Shown here: positions 1 to 11,119 of the stretch, one piece after another
Position numbering within the stretch: the first letter of the stretch is position 1
Layout: the number at the start of each line of letters is the position of its first letter
Source of the DNA: Eucalyptus grandis
Lineage: Eukaryota > Streptophyta > Magnoliopsida > Myrtales > Myrtaceae
DNA: 64,000 nucleotides
Reading direction: 5' to 3'
Assembly (NCBI RefSeq): GCF_016545825.1
Contig: NC_052616.1
Span: 3,472,001 to 3,536,000 of the forward strand
The notes under the pieces: model-generated
Seen by the model: the letters and a program-made list of their open reading frames with translations, nothing else
The model's database searches: none
What the model was told of the DNA's origin: nothing
Translations under genes and position numbers: made by a program

Positions 1-301
1 TTCAAAAAGGAAAACACGCGAAATTAGCTACCCTAGAATGAAAACAAGAATTTGCCTACCCACTAAAAATTGCAATATCTAAGCTCTTATTTTATTTTTT
101 TTATTTTTTGTTTTTGTTTTTTTTTTTTTTTTTTTTTTTTTTTTGAGGTCTAAGCAATATCTCAACTCTACTAGGTGAAATGAATCAAACTTTCACTCCC
201 CTTGGGTATAAACAACATTCCCTCGTTCTTCCTCATTTTTCTAAGAGGAAAAGTCAAACAAACACTGGCTTTCTTTTATCGTCCTCCCTTGACCACCACT
301 T

Positions 302-308
<7 letters not shown>

Positions 309-346
<38 letters not shown>
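309..346. repeat. (CT)19 microsatellite upstream of the bHLH gene
   Basis: A pure CT run lies about 380 bases before the bHLH start codon. It is followed by a CTC/TCC run near 590-620 and preceded by a T-rich tract near 105-145. Pyrimidine-rich tracts of this kind are common in plant core promoters and 5' UTRs, so the region probably holds the promoter and leader of the downstream gene. Reading frames that cross these runs are products of the repeats. Confidence 0.9.
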
Positions 347-351
<5 letters not shown>

Positions 352-584
352 CTTCTCTCTCTTTTTATCTTTTCCCGCACACCCATCTCTCTTTCTCTCT
401 CCTCCAATTCTCAGTTCTCACCCCCAATTGAGTGCCACACAAGAACTCTAGCACTATCATTGCTTGTCCTTTTTTCTTTTTTTTTGATCGAGCATTGCTT
501 GTCCTTGTCACCCTTATATTTTCATTGCTTTTCCCCAATGTGTCCCAGCACAACACAAATACTCAACCCCCATTCTCAATGGTC

Positions 585-621
585 TCCTCATCATCCTCCT
601 CCTCCTCCTCCTCCTCCTCCT
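585..621. repeat. (TCC)n trinucleotide repeat, probable 5' UTR
   Basis: A TCA/TCC repeat about 105-140 bases before the bHLH start codon. It is likely transcribed as leader sequence. Translated in frame it gives only poly-Ser or poly-Pro, which I do not regard as coding. Confidence 0.8.
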
Positions 622-725
622 TCCTCTGCAATCCTCTCCTTTAATTGATACCATTCTTATTTCCACACAAAAGAAGCAGCCTTTGCTCCTTTCTCCAGGC
701 TCAATAGCAAACCCCCAAGACGAAA

Positions 726-2971
726 ATGGAAGGAAGCTCCACTCCATTGACTCAGAATTCATCCACCTTTGGCATTGGCATTCACCCCAACGACCAGCTC
801 CCCAACTGCTTCCTCGTCACCGGCTGGGAGGACTCCCTGGATCAGGGCGATCCCTTTGAGTCCGCCCTGAGCTCCATTGTGTCGTCCCCGGTCGCGCCCC
901 ACGCTGGCGAGGGCGAGGCGGGCATGATCCGGGAGCTAATCGGGAGGCTCGGCAGCATCTGCGATTCCGGCCAGGCCTCCCCGGGGTCCTACAACCACAG
1001 CACCACCAACACTCCCTGTTACAGCACCCCTCTGAATTCGCCGCCCAAGCTCAGCCTCTCGATGGCAGATCAGCTCGCCCACGGGGGCTTCCCGGCCCCC
1101 GGCAGCCATTTTCCGGGCCACCCGAGTTTCGTGTCGGTCATGGCGGATCCCGGGTTCGCCGAGAGGGCGGCGAGGCTCTCTTGCTTCGGCCCTAGGAATG
1201 TGAATGCCGCCAATCTAAACGGTGGCCTCGGGTTGAATGCATCGGAATTCCTGGGGAAACAGGCGAATAAGCTCGATTCGGGGAGATTTTGCAGGGTTCC
1301 AAGCAGTCAGTCACTGAGGGCTAATGTCGGATCTCAAATCTGTGCACAAGGGAATGAGAGAAGCTTCCTCCAGCCAGGGGTCTCTACTTCGACCCCTGAA
1401 AATGGAGAAATGGGGGAATCCCGCGAGGGGTCTTCGATCTCCGAGCAGGTCACGCATGGGGAGATGCGTGCCAATGGACAAATCGACGTGAATTCAAGAA
1501 AGAGGAAACCGATCCTGAAAGCAAAAGGGCGAAACTCGGCTGTTTCTCCACAATCTGCTAAAGATTCTGAGGTAATATGATCCCTGTTCCTTGAAGCTGT
1601 GCCCTCTCGGAGATACTCTCTCTTCCGCATGATCTTGTGATGGAAAACTAAAGAGAGATTGCATTTTGCAGGTTCCCATGGAGAATGAAGAACCGATAAC
1701 CAAGAAAATCAAACCCGCCGAGACTGACGGCAATGAGAAAGATGCAGCAAAGGGGGACCAGAAACAGAGCAAGGAGAATTCGAAGATGGCGGAGCCGCAG
1801 AAGGACTATATCCATGTGAGAGCAAGAAGGGGTCAGGCCACTGACAGCCATAGCCTTGCTGAAAGAGTACTTGCTCCATCTCTTCAGCTAGTTTCCCCTT
1901 TGCTAGTCCCATCTGGATTTCGACCAATGATTGTTGATTCTATTTTGTCTCTCCTTTTCGTTTTTCGATAGGTCAGGAGAGAGAAGATAAGTCTGAGGAT
2001 GAAGGCTCTCCAGGATCTCGTGCCTAACTGCAACAAGGTGTGCATTGCTTTTATCCTGCTTAATATATCTTTCCTAGGAATGCGAAAAGGGAGAATGTAA
2101 TGGAAAAGCTTTCGACCTTACAAATTTCAGGTCACTGGGAAAGCTATGATGCTCGATGAGATCATTAACTACGTGCAGTCCTTGCAACGTCAGGTTGAGG
2201 TACGTACAAAACCCAACTCGGGTTTGACTCATCCAGATTTGTATTGAAATATTCCGAAAGTCGGGTGTTGATTCAGCTTGCTTCTCGCAGCTTCTCTCCA
2301 TGAAGCTGTCGACTCTGAACCCCACAGTGGATTTCAATCTGGAGGCTTTCCTGTCAAAAGATGTAAGCTAAACGGGGCGGTCTCGCTACTACTGGTCTAA
2401 TTGAAATTCGAACAAATCAACTCACGCTCGATGCTTTGAACTTGCAGATCTTGCACCCTCAAGGACCCTTACCAAATTCTCTCTATCCAGTTGATTCGTC
2501 GGGGTCCATGTTGTATAGTTATCAGCCCCCACAAGGACTAATGCCGATGCCAAGCGTCGTTTCCAGCAATATGGATGCCCAATTTCCAGTGAACTTTTTG
2601 AATTCCGGAATTCACAGAGATGCCAGCTTGAACTTGCCTCTTTGTGTGGACAATTACGGCGAAGCTTCTGCTCCGGTAATTGAAATGCAACATAAACATT
2701 GATTTTATGGATTAAATTTTGTAGGATCTCAAAATTGAAAGTGTTCCATACGTCTGCAGGCCCCAGCTCTATGGGAGGATGACCTCCAAAGTGTAGTCCA
2801 AATGGGTCTCGGCCAGATTGAGCCCCAGAGAGTAGAACAAGGTACACGGATCTGAGAATTCGATGCAAATAGAGCTTTCGTAAATCAAAAATGAAATCCA
2901 TCTTTTGTATTGACAATTGCTGCAAAATTTCAGGCTCCCTGGCGACTTCTCAGATGAAAGTTGAGTTGTAG
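726..2971 (+). CDS. bHLH transcription factor, bHLH49/62/78 (CIB-like) group
   Basis: This is a nuclear DNA-binding regulator of the plant bHLH group that includes bHLH49, bHLH62, bHLH78 and the CIB proteins, which bind E-box/G-box elements as dimers. I read eight exons with GT-AG introns: 726-1571, 1672-1866, 1972-2037, 2131-2199, 2291-2362, 2448-2675, 2760-2841 and 2934-2971, giving 531 residues with no frame break. The first exon codes a low-complexity N-terminal region. The basic region is [20 protein letters not shown], and the His-Glu-Arg contact residues of E-box binders are present. The second helix contains MLDEIINYVQSLQRQVE, a hallmark of this group. The protein ends MKVEL, close to the MKVEP end of bHLH49. 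One oddity is ISLRMKAL where the group usually has ISERMK. The exact orthologue among bHLH49, 62 and 78 cannot be settled by eye. Confidence 0.93.
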
Positions 2972-3031
2972 TTCCCGCGCTAACGAACAATACGAGTCCA
3001 ACAATTTACAAGGGGCCCTTGCAGACAAACA

Positions 3032-3062
3032 CAGAGAGAGAGAGAGAGAGAGACAGAGAGAG
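3032..3062. repeat. (GA)n microsatellite in the probable bHLH 3' UTR
   Basis: An interrupted AG run about 60 bases after the bHLH stop codon, probably in the transcribed 3' UTR. The sequence between here and the Copia relic at 5297 is AT-rich, with a short CT run near 4134-4153. I see no gene in it. Confidence 0.8.
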
Positions 3063-5296
3063 CCCTATGTATATACAGACCCGATTCTTGATCTCAGTAA
3101 TTGCTTAGTCATTCTTTGAAGCATTCTTTCCGAGATTGTCGACAGTAGAACTAATTGGGGATCTTGTATCTGATATATAAGCATTTTGTTTCGGCCTCTG
3201 GTGTCACCTTGCCATTTCTAAAATGCTGCAATTTCTTTATTCAGAGACTCAACCGGTAATTCTGTTGTCGGGCTTTCGCCTGCTCAAATGCATTACCAGC
3301 TTCAGCAAATCTCGCTGTGTTTGTAACCCTGAACAACGGTAATATTAAACAGATGCTGAACTTGACAATGATGTCACATCCTGCGTTTTGTGCTGTCTGA
3401 ATCAAAGCTTTCGCTCAAGTGTCCGACAAATTAAGGTCATGAATATCGTGGCAATGCATGATGCATCTTCCAACTCAAGGAAGAAAGGTAGCGTTGCCTT
3501 GTAATAATTTCTCCTAAGGACCACAGAGAGCACGCATCAACGGATCAAAGTCCGAATGACAATTTAGGTAGAATTTTTCTATGCATTCTCATCAAACCGA
3601 TCAACCCTCCCGGATGCACGACCGATGAACCTTTCACATGGTCGGCGTTCCTTGTCTCGTCTATCATTTGAAAGACTCCTGCCTGACTCTCTACTCGATT
3701 CGACCCCACTCGATCTTGACCGCAGGAAAGGCGGGAAAGGCGGAGCAATTGAAGGTAGCGATCTAGCAAATCGGACTTTTGTTTTCTCCTCCACCGCCAC
3801 CATCATAATCATCATCATCATCGTAAAAAGATCTCGATAGACTTCCAAATTCCACCATCATTCTCGCCTACCTTCTCAGCAACCAAACAAGAACAGTTCC
3901 GCTGAGGACGACGTCGCTTCTGTTCCCATCAAGTTTTTTCATTTCCTGGAAAGAGAGAAGATGGAGAAATCCAGCAGGGGGGGGACCCACGATTCGGATG
4001 ACATAATAACATGGAGAAACGAGATATCCCGTAACTTATGGGAGAGATTAGATTCGTTTGGCCTGGGAACCAGCTGGGTTAGTAGGGACAAAATGGCGTC
4101 TTGAGTCCAGTCCCAATCCTGAGAATGACCGGTTTCTCTCTCTCTCTCTCTCTACACTCTTTGTATTAGCTGGAATCCAAAGTGAGCTTTGGAGGGAACC
4201 TTTCTGCAGTCTTGCTCTCTACCGCGTACCTAATGACAGCGAAGGCGGTGTGTTCTTTATTCTTCCTCCTTTAAAGCAGGACTTTTTTGATCCTTTTAGT
4301 CTGCTATACAAAAGATAGGTATATGTCATTTCACTAGTATTTTCGACCAAAAAAAAAAAAAATTTAAAAGGGTCTTTTTCTTTTCATTTTTGTAATCGTG
4401 GGTTTTTTTCATTGATGCAAATACGCCCTGAGCCTTGACTACAAAGTGTCATCAAGTCCTCATCCGTTGATGCGATCCTAGGTTGATCGGCTAGGGCGAG
4501 ATTTTGAGTGCCATAGAAGCAATTTGGCATATCATTTAGGTAAAAGTTTATCGCACCGATTGAAATGTTCGGAGCATCACTGCATTCTTTATTATGTCTG
4601 TTTTACAATTTCCAGCACACTTTTCTGTTTTCATTTTAGTAATTACCTTTATCAAATTCCCAGATATATAAACTTACTCTTAATCAAGATACAAGGGCGC
4701 TCCACACTAAAAAAACTAACAGGAAATTACATGTTTTGTTCTTATAATTTTGGGGGTTTTGTGATAATATAAGTCATTCCGTTAAAAAAATTTATCGAAA
4801 TTTGTTGAAAATTGCCGAGTATTGACACGGAACGCTTACACGTGCAAACTCCTAAAAGATATTATACCCTTGCCCCTCGTATTTTTAATAAAGATCAATC
4901 TTGGTCCATGTGTGCCCAGTTAATTTCATCATATTTCATCAACAAGCATACAAAAATGGAAACCAAGACCAACTATTAATCAATAGTTTCTAAGCTTATT
5001 GTTGCTTGATCAGCAGTTTCACCAAATTTAACTCCATTGTATTCAACAATGACATCCTTATTTCATTCATCTTTGATTCAAATAGACGTATCTAGAATCG
5101 CTTTTAGAAGTAAACTTTAAATAGTATGACCACAACTTTGACTATTTATCTACTAGAGGGAATATTTCAGACACATATGGGAGTTCTTTTGATTCAATCT
5201 CAACCTTTGAATATTAAATGGCTCTAGAAAAAATTTCATCAATTATTACTAATCAAACGATAAGTGTTAACAATAGCAACTTATACATATACATAT

Positions 5297-5838
5297 TGTT
5301 GAGAATATGTCTCAAGTTTAAGGTCAAAAAATGAAACTTTGTTAATTTGAATGGGTTTCCTAGTTATAGTTGGTTTCCTATTAAGTTGATTTCCTATTTA
5401 AGTGGTTACCTAGTTTGAATAGATTTTTTTGTTTTGGATCCAACTCTTGTCCGTATATAAGTGTCTCCATTGTGAAGAGCATCCAAAAGGCGACTCCTAT
5501 AAATTACACCCTAAAGTAATTCAAGAGTGTAAAAACCAATAAATCTTATGGTAAGATTTGTGATTTTTTTTTTTGTAAGATTGAGAAATTAATTCATAAT
5601 AAATTATAAGGCTAAATATTGTGTGAGTTATTGAATATAATTAGGGACTGGCAAACATTGAAAGTGATTAAGTGACTCATGTTTGGTTGTAATTTCTATT
5701 ATATCGTTTGGTCTATAATGTAATTTTTATTGTTCTCCCTATAGACGTAGACCACATAGACCAAACCACGCAAATCTTATATCTAATTTACTTTTTTGTT
5801 TTGTCTATTATAGTGTTCGATCAATTGTTTTTACAACA
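5297..5838 (+). repeat. Left LTR of the Copia relic
   Basis: This 542-base LTR starts TGTTGAGAATAT and ends ACAACA, so it has the TG...CA ends and a short TGTTG/CAACA inverted repeat. It aligns along its length with 9170-9695 but has many substitutions and small indels, which indicates an old insertion. Confidence 0.82.
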
Positions 5839-6784
5839 GTTGATACCCAAATTAGGCTTCGCTGACTTAAAGCGAATCAAAGGCGATAGAAGAAGGAAAA
5901 TAGAAAATCTACAAATTTGATGGGAATAATTTTGGTTTTTAGAAGATGAAGATTGAGAATTACATGAACTAGAAGAATCTACACTTACCCCTTGTCATAG
6001 AAGAAGTCGGAGTTGATGAAGCAAGTTGTTAGGAATTGCTGGATAGATAGGCGGTGGGTGTAATTCAGCTAACATTGGCTCTGTTTCGTTTAATATAGTG
6101 AAAGAGAAAACCACCATGGGTTTGTCGAAGGCCTTGTTAGACATGTATGACAAACCCTTTGCAATCAATGAAGTCTATTTGATGCAATGTCTATTTAACT
6201 CAAAAGTGGGCGGATATGTGTTGGTTGATGATCACACTAATGAATTCAATATGATTGTTAGTCAATTGAATTCAATTAAGATTGACTTTATGATAAGTTA
6301 TGTGATTTGATTCTATTATCCTTATTACCTAATAGTTGGAATACTATTGCTATTGCTGTTGGTAATCCCTCTAAGTCAACAAACTTGATGTTTAATGGGG
6401 TTTGTGATTTGATTGTGAGTGAGGACATCTGTATGAGAGAATTTGAGAACTTGTGTATACTACTTTAGTAGGTGAAAGCAAATAAAGAAATAGTACTCGT
6501 GTTAGTAGAAATAGAATAAACTCAAATAGGTGTAGTCAATTTAAGACTAGGGATGCCATTTGTTGGAGTTGTGGCAAGGGATAATATCTTAAAAAGGATT
6601 GTCTTAAGCTGAAGAACAAGAACATTAAAGGAATTTGAGTTGAGCTTACTGATGATGTTGCACCTGTAGCTATTTATCGCTGAGTCATCATTTGACAAAA
6701 GGATAATGGATTTAGATTGTTCATTTCATGCTATTCCAAACAAGAGTTGGTTTATCACTTATCAATACAAGGGTAGTAATAAAT

Positions 6785-7858
6785 TGAGGCTAATAATACA
6801 ACATCCAAGGGGGGTTTGAATAGGTTGAGTGATGATATAAAAAACTTTTACGGAATATTAAACAATCAGCACTCATAAAAGTATTTCAAACAAAATAGCT
6901 TGTGTGGTGATGTAATCAAATCAGAGTGAATCATAACAATAACACAACGGTTTATTTTTTTTGGCTTTATATCCAAGCCCACCTCCACTCTTAGACTAAT
7001 AACCTTTATAGTGGCTGGATTCTACTAAAATCAGCAAAGCAAGTTACAACTGGCTAATGTTTTTCCTTTCAATTAATAGATCACACTATCAGAATACACA
7101 AATTGCTCTTATACTTGTACACTCGACTATTAGTTGTTCTAGTGCTAAACCAATATAGAGAGCAATACAAAGTAAGATCAAATACAGTTTTTGTATGTGA
7201 TAATGATCGCAATATTCAATTTGACTAACTCTCTTCTCAACATCACTACCCCTTATATACTGGAATTCTCAAAGTATCCATTGGAGATCAGCTAGCCATT
7301 AAGAGTCGTTAGAGAAGACTTAGGACAGGATTGGATTGCTCTTACAATCGTTTATTTTGCTTGTCTTAGGCTTTAAAAGTAGGCATGCTGTAACTATTAA
7401 AATAGCAAACTATCGACTGCCTTTTCTTATTACTTTCCTGGTTTTTCTGCTATGGAGTCCAATCTTGTAACAACTACATTATGAATCATCGATGATCATA
7501 TTTCTAGTGTGTATCTTACTATCATCAAATCTAACGCATCACCATCACTATTATATGCACACTATCACCGATGCTAATTGTGAGTGGCGTAGCTTACTAT
7601 CTTAAATGACAATACCAATTGAATGACACAAAATGCTAAGATCAATGATTCTCCAATTGTTATCAGTACCAAAGAATTCCAAACACACTATCATGACCGA
7701 TCCTTAAACTTAGAATATCAAGGATTATTTCTCATCTTTGCTAATAAGCAAGATCATTGATGATGTACAACCAATTTCACTACATGCATTTGTCATAATA
7801 AAAATTAGAATTGAGATAGTCTAATAATCATCAAATATCATAGAGATGTTTTCCAACA
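6785..7858. mobile_element. Nested solo-LTR-like insertion in the Copia protease region
   Basis: About 1.07 kb of non-coding sequence interrupts the Copia frame between WFITYQYKGSN and KIQLVNNAKCNVVG. AAATT occurs at both edges, at 6781-6785 and 7859-7863, consistent with a 5-bp target duplication. The left end has an AACATCCAAGGGGGGTTTGA stretch, the right end is CCAACA, and CCTTATATACTGG near 7252 resembles an LTR promoter. I infer a solo LTR of another retroelement family. I see no coding sequence inside it. Confidence 0.6.
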
Positions 7859-9169
7859 AAATTCAGTTGGTGAACAACGCTAAATGCAATGTTGTAGGTG
7901 TTGCTGATGTTATAATCAGAATACATGATGGTATCGTAAGGACATTGGTTGGATTGAGGTACATTCCAAAATTGAAGAAGAAACCTTTTTTTAGTGCTTA
8001 AATTTAAATGGACGTTGATATACTTTAGAAAGTAGAGCTCTAAAAGTTGTTCGAGGTGCCCTAATTATAGTGAGAGGTATCAAGCACGAAGGCATGTATG
8101 AGTTTTAAGGTGAGATAGTAATGTATTTCGCTATGGACACATCACATGCATCTGTTTGAGAGTCTGAATTGTAGTATATGCGTTTGGAACACATTGGTGA
8201 TAGAAGATTGAGAGTTCTTACTGAAATGAACATGATGTGTGGTCATGTTGTTGATAAGCTGAATGTATGTAGGTGTGATGATCTAGATCAATGATAGAAA
8301 ATGCAATTTAGTTTGACTATTGGAGAAGCTATAGAGATTGCATAGTTGATTTACTTGGATGTTTGTACACTGTTGTGATTTCCTTTGACAAAGAGTGCCA
8401 AATTTATGCGAAATGTTATTAATGACTAATCGAGGAAGACCTTGGTATTTGTTCTAAGATGTGAGTTTGATGATGTTATTAGAATAAATTGAGAACTTTA
8501 ATTGAAAATGAGACAGGAAAGACAATCAAGCATGTGCAGACAGATAATCGTATACTATTCTACTCAAAATTGTTAAACGAATTATGCATGAGGAAAGGCA
8601 TAGTGAAACACTATACTAGTACTAATAAACCACAACAAGTTGTAAAGTTGATTAGTAGATCATTACTAAAAATGACCTATAAAATGCTCGATAGTGATAG
8701 TATGCCTTGGAGATTCTTGGCGGATGCGCTTAGTACGACAAGTTACCTAATGAATAGATCTCTATAGACTATGAGTAGATGTCAGATTCTTGAAGAAGTG
8801 TGCCAAGTAACATTGTTGATTATCTTGTTAATGAAACATTTAATTGCCTATTTTATTTTCAACTATTGTTGTAACTATTAAACTTAACAAGGTGCGTATT
8901 CGATATTTTGACATATATGTGAATGCAACAATGATTTTGCTTTATTTGTGGTTGAGAATGCTGTGTTGAAAAATCTTTATAGAGTAATTAAAAGGTGCAA
9001 CTAGAGTTGGTATTATAATGAGGTCCATGATTTTGGCAAAGTTCAAGTGAGGCTTGGACTTAGAAAATGTTTGTGGTGATTGAGCCTCGATGAGCTATAG
9101 GAGAGAGCAAGGATCAAGTTCCAATGAAGTGATTATGACTTGACTTAAACATCAAGCCAATGTGGAGAT

Positions 9170-9695
9170 TGTTGAAAATATATCTCAAGTTTATGCTCTA
9201 AAAAATGAAGCTTTCTTAATTTGAATGTGTTTCGTAGTTGGAGTTGGTTTCTTATTTAAGTGGTTACCTAGTTTGAGTAGGTTCCCTACTTTGGATCCTA
9301 CTCTTATTTGTATATGAGAAGTGTCTTCACTATGAAGAGCATTCAAGAATCTACTCTTTGTAAATTACACCATGAAGCAATCCAAGAGTATTGACATCAA
9401 TAAATCTTGTGGTAAGATTTGTAAATTCCCTTATGAAATTGAGAGATTATTCCATAAAGAATTGTAAAGCTAAACATTATGCGAGTTATTGAGTATAATT
9501 GAGACATAAAAAACACTACGAGTGTTTGAGTGACTCAAGTGTAATTGTAATTTCAATTATATCGCTTGATTTATAGTTGAATTATTCCTACTCTGTCCAT
9601 TGACTTAAGTCAGACTGATGGAATCATGTAAATTCGATGTCCAATCTATTTTCTTTTTCTATCTATTATAGAGTTTGATTGCTTGTCATGTGTCA
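9170..9695 (+). repeat. Right LTR of the Copia relic
   Basis: Begins TGTTGAAAATAT directly after the polypurine-like tract and aligns with the left LTR. The right boundary is less certain than the left because the last bases have diverged; TGTCA at 9691-9695 is my best end. Confidence 0.75.
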
Positions 9696-10329
9696 AATAA
9701 TAGACATTCAAGTCTTATTCAAAATAGGCATATGAAAAATTCTACTCACAATTTGATTGACCAATGGAATGAGGACTAGTGTTATTGCAAAACCAATGTA
9801 CATGGACTCTATTTGAACATGTCAATAGTACAAGGACCGCGTGTTAGTTGCCAAGGTTGACTCAGCAATTTCCAGCATCTTCTGAATGGACATTTGACTG
9901 AAGTTTTCTTAAATTATCATTGGAGAATAGCAAGAGGACAAAAACTATAACCGAACATAGTGTAAGGACCGAAAGAAAAATCATTGAAAATGACAAGGAT
10001 CAATAATGTAATTTCCTCTTTTTACCAAAAAAAAAAAAATAATGTAATTTCCTCTTTACCAAAAAAAAACGTAATTTTCTCTAAAAAATTATTATTACCA
10101 ATAAGGTGTTGGCTTAAATGCCAAGAGAGGTTGCTTCTCTCCTTATAATCTTAGGTTGAAGTCTTATTTAGAGACACTCTACATATCAAATTTTGGAATG
10201 CACTAGATCAATCTATGGAAGTACACCCTTAAGATTGCCTAGTTTTTACTAGTCAAGGTGCGTAAAAACTTGTCCAAACAACCCCTAAACATTTATTTTC
10301 TTGATTCAAAGTCCAAATTATTAAGGAAG

Positions 10330-11119
10330 AAGTACATCACAAGTGTCAAAACTTGATACGGGTGGACATATAAATGCCAAAATTTTGAAAATGTATACTT
10401 AAGTGCCATTTTTTTTTAAATTGGATATTTGCGTGTCAACTCCAATGAGACTTATCGGAAATCCAATGTAATATTATTTTATTAATGAAACCGTATATGT
10501 GGCTTGTCAAAATGTCCACCAGCAATCATTATCTCAAAACAACGTCGTTTTGCCCACAAAATTGATTTTTAATATAAATTATAATTAAATCAAATTAAAA
10601 CAACTAGTTTAAATATATATTTTTTTTTTTAAAAAAAAGGCCCTCTCCCAAATATGGCCAAGGGCCATGACCCCTCACCTTATATCTGGACGAGGGCATG
10701 GAGGCCCTTGCATGCAGTCAGCAACTTGCCAACCACTAGTTGAGGGCTCCACGACACACTGGCTAAGGGCTCGGCGACCCCAGCCGACCATCGCCCCATC
10801 GTTGCTAACCCCTTCCAAAAATGGGGGGCAGCAGTGGTGAGGACCATGAAAGCCCTCGCTAATTTCCCTTTCTTTTAATTTAGTTTTTTATTTTAATTTA
10901 ATGATTATTTATATTAAAGTCAAATTTTGACCAAAACGACATTTTTGAGTTTATCTAACCAAGTGAATAATTATTTTTCTAAAGAAATACCACATCATTA
11001 AATTTCTCGTCGGAAAATATCACTTCTCACTATTGACACTTAAATTTTCATTTTTTCTCCAATTCCGACACTTATGTATCCACATATCCTATGTTTTGGC
11101 ACTTGGGGTATGTGTACCT
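10330..11119. mobile_element. Non-autonomous long-TIR element with a GC-rich core
   Basis: The left arm, with AAGTGTCAAAACTTGATACG near 10340, is an imperfect inverted copy of the right arm, which reads AAGTGCCAAAACATAGGATA in reverse near 11090. The arms are roughly 250 bases each and AT-rich. The middle, about 10640-10860, is GC-rich with repeated GAGGGC and GGCCAAGGGCC motifs. No transposase is visible. The architecture resembles a Mutator-type TIR element without coding capacity, but no clean target duplication was seen. Confidence 0.55.

Larger units (their letters stand above)
5297..9695 (+). mobile_element. Degenerate Ty1/Copia LTR retrotransposon, reverse transcriptase missing
   Basis: Two related LTRs bracket decayed coding sequence in Copia order. 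Near 6098-6310 is a gag (UBN2-like) stretch with DMYDKPFAINEVYLM. Near 6565-6620 is a damaged CCHC knuckle, CWSCGKG followed by KKDC. Near 6700-6770 is protease-like sequence with SFHAIPNKSWFITY, and near 8489-8767 is an integrase core with ETGKTIKHVQTDN and ALSTTSYLMNRS. The sequence just before the right LTR, CCAATGTGGAGATTGTTG, matches the familiar Copia polypurine tract and LTR junction. No reverse transcriptase or RNase H is visible between 8770 and 9169, and all frames carry stops, so the copy cannot move by itself. A nested LTR-like insertion splits the protease region. No clear target duplication flanks the whole element. Confidence 0.85.

Noticed and set aside
202..648. Open frames rich in Leu/Ser/Pro before the bHLH gene
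   Set aside because: They are translations of CT and TCC microsatellites in the probable 5' leader.
8770..9169. Search for the Copia reverse transcriptase
   Set aside because: Only about 400 bases lie between the integrase and the right LTR, and no reverse transcriptase motifs are seen. The element is internally deleted.
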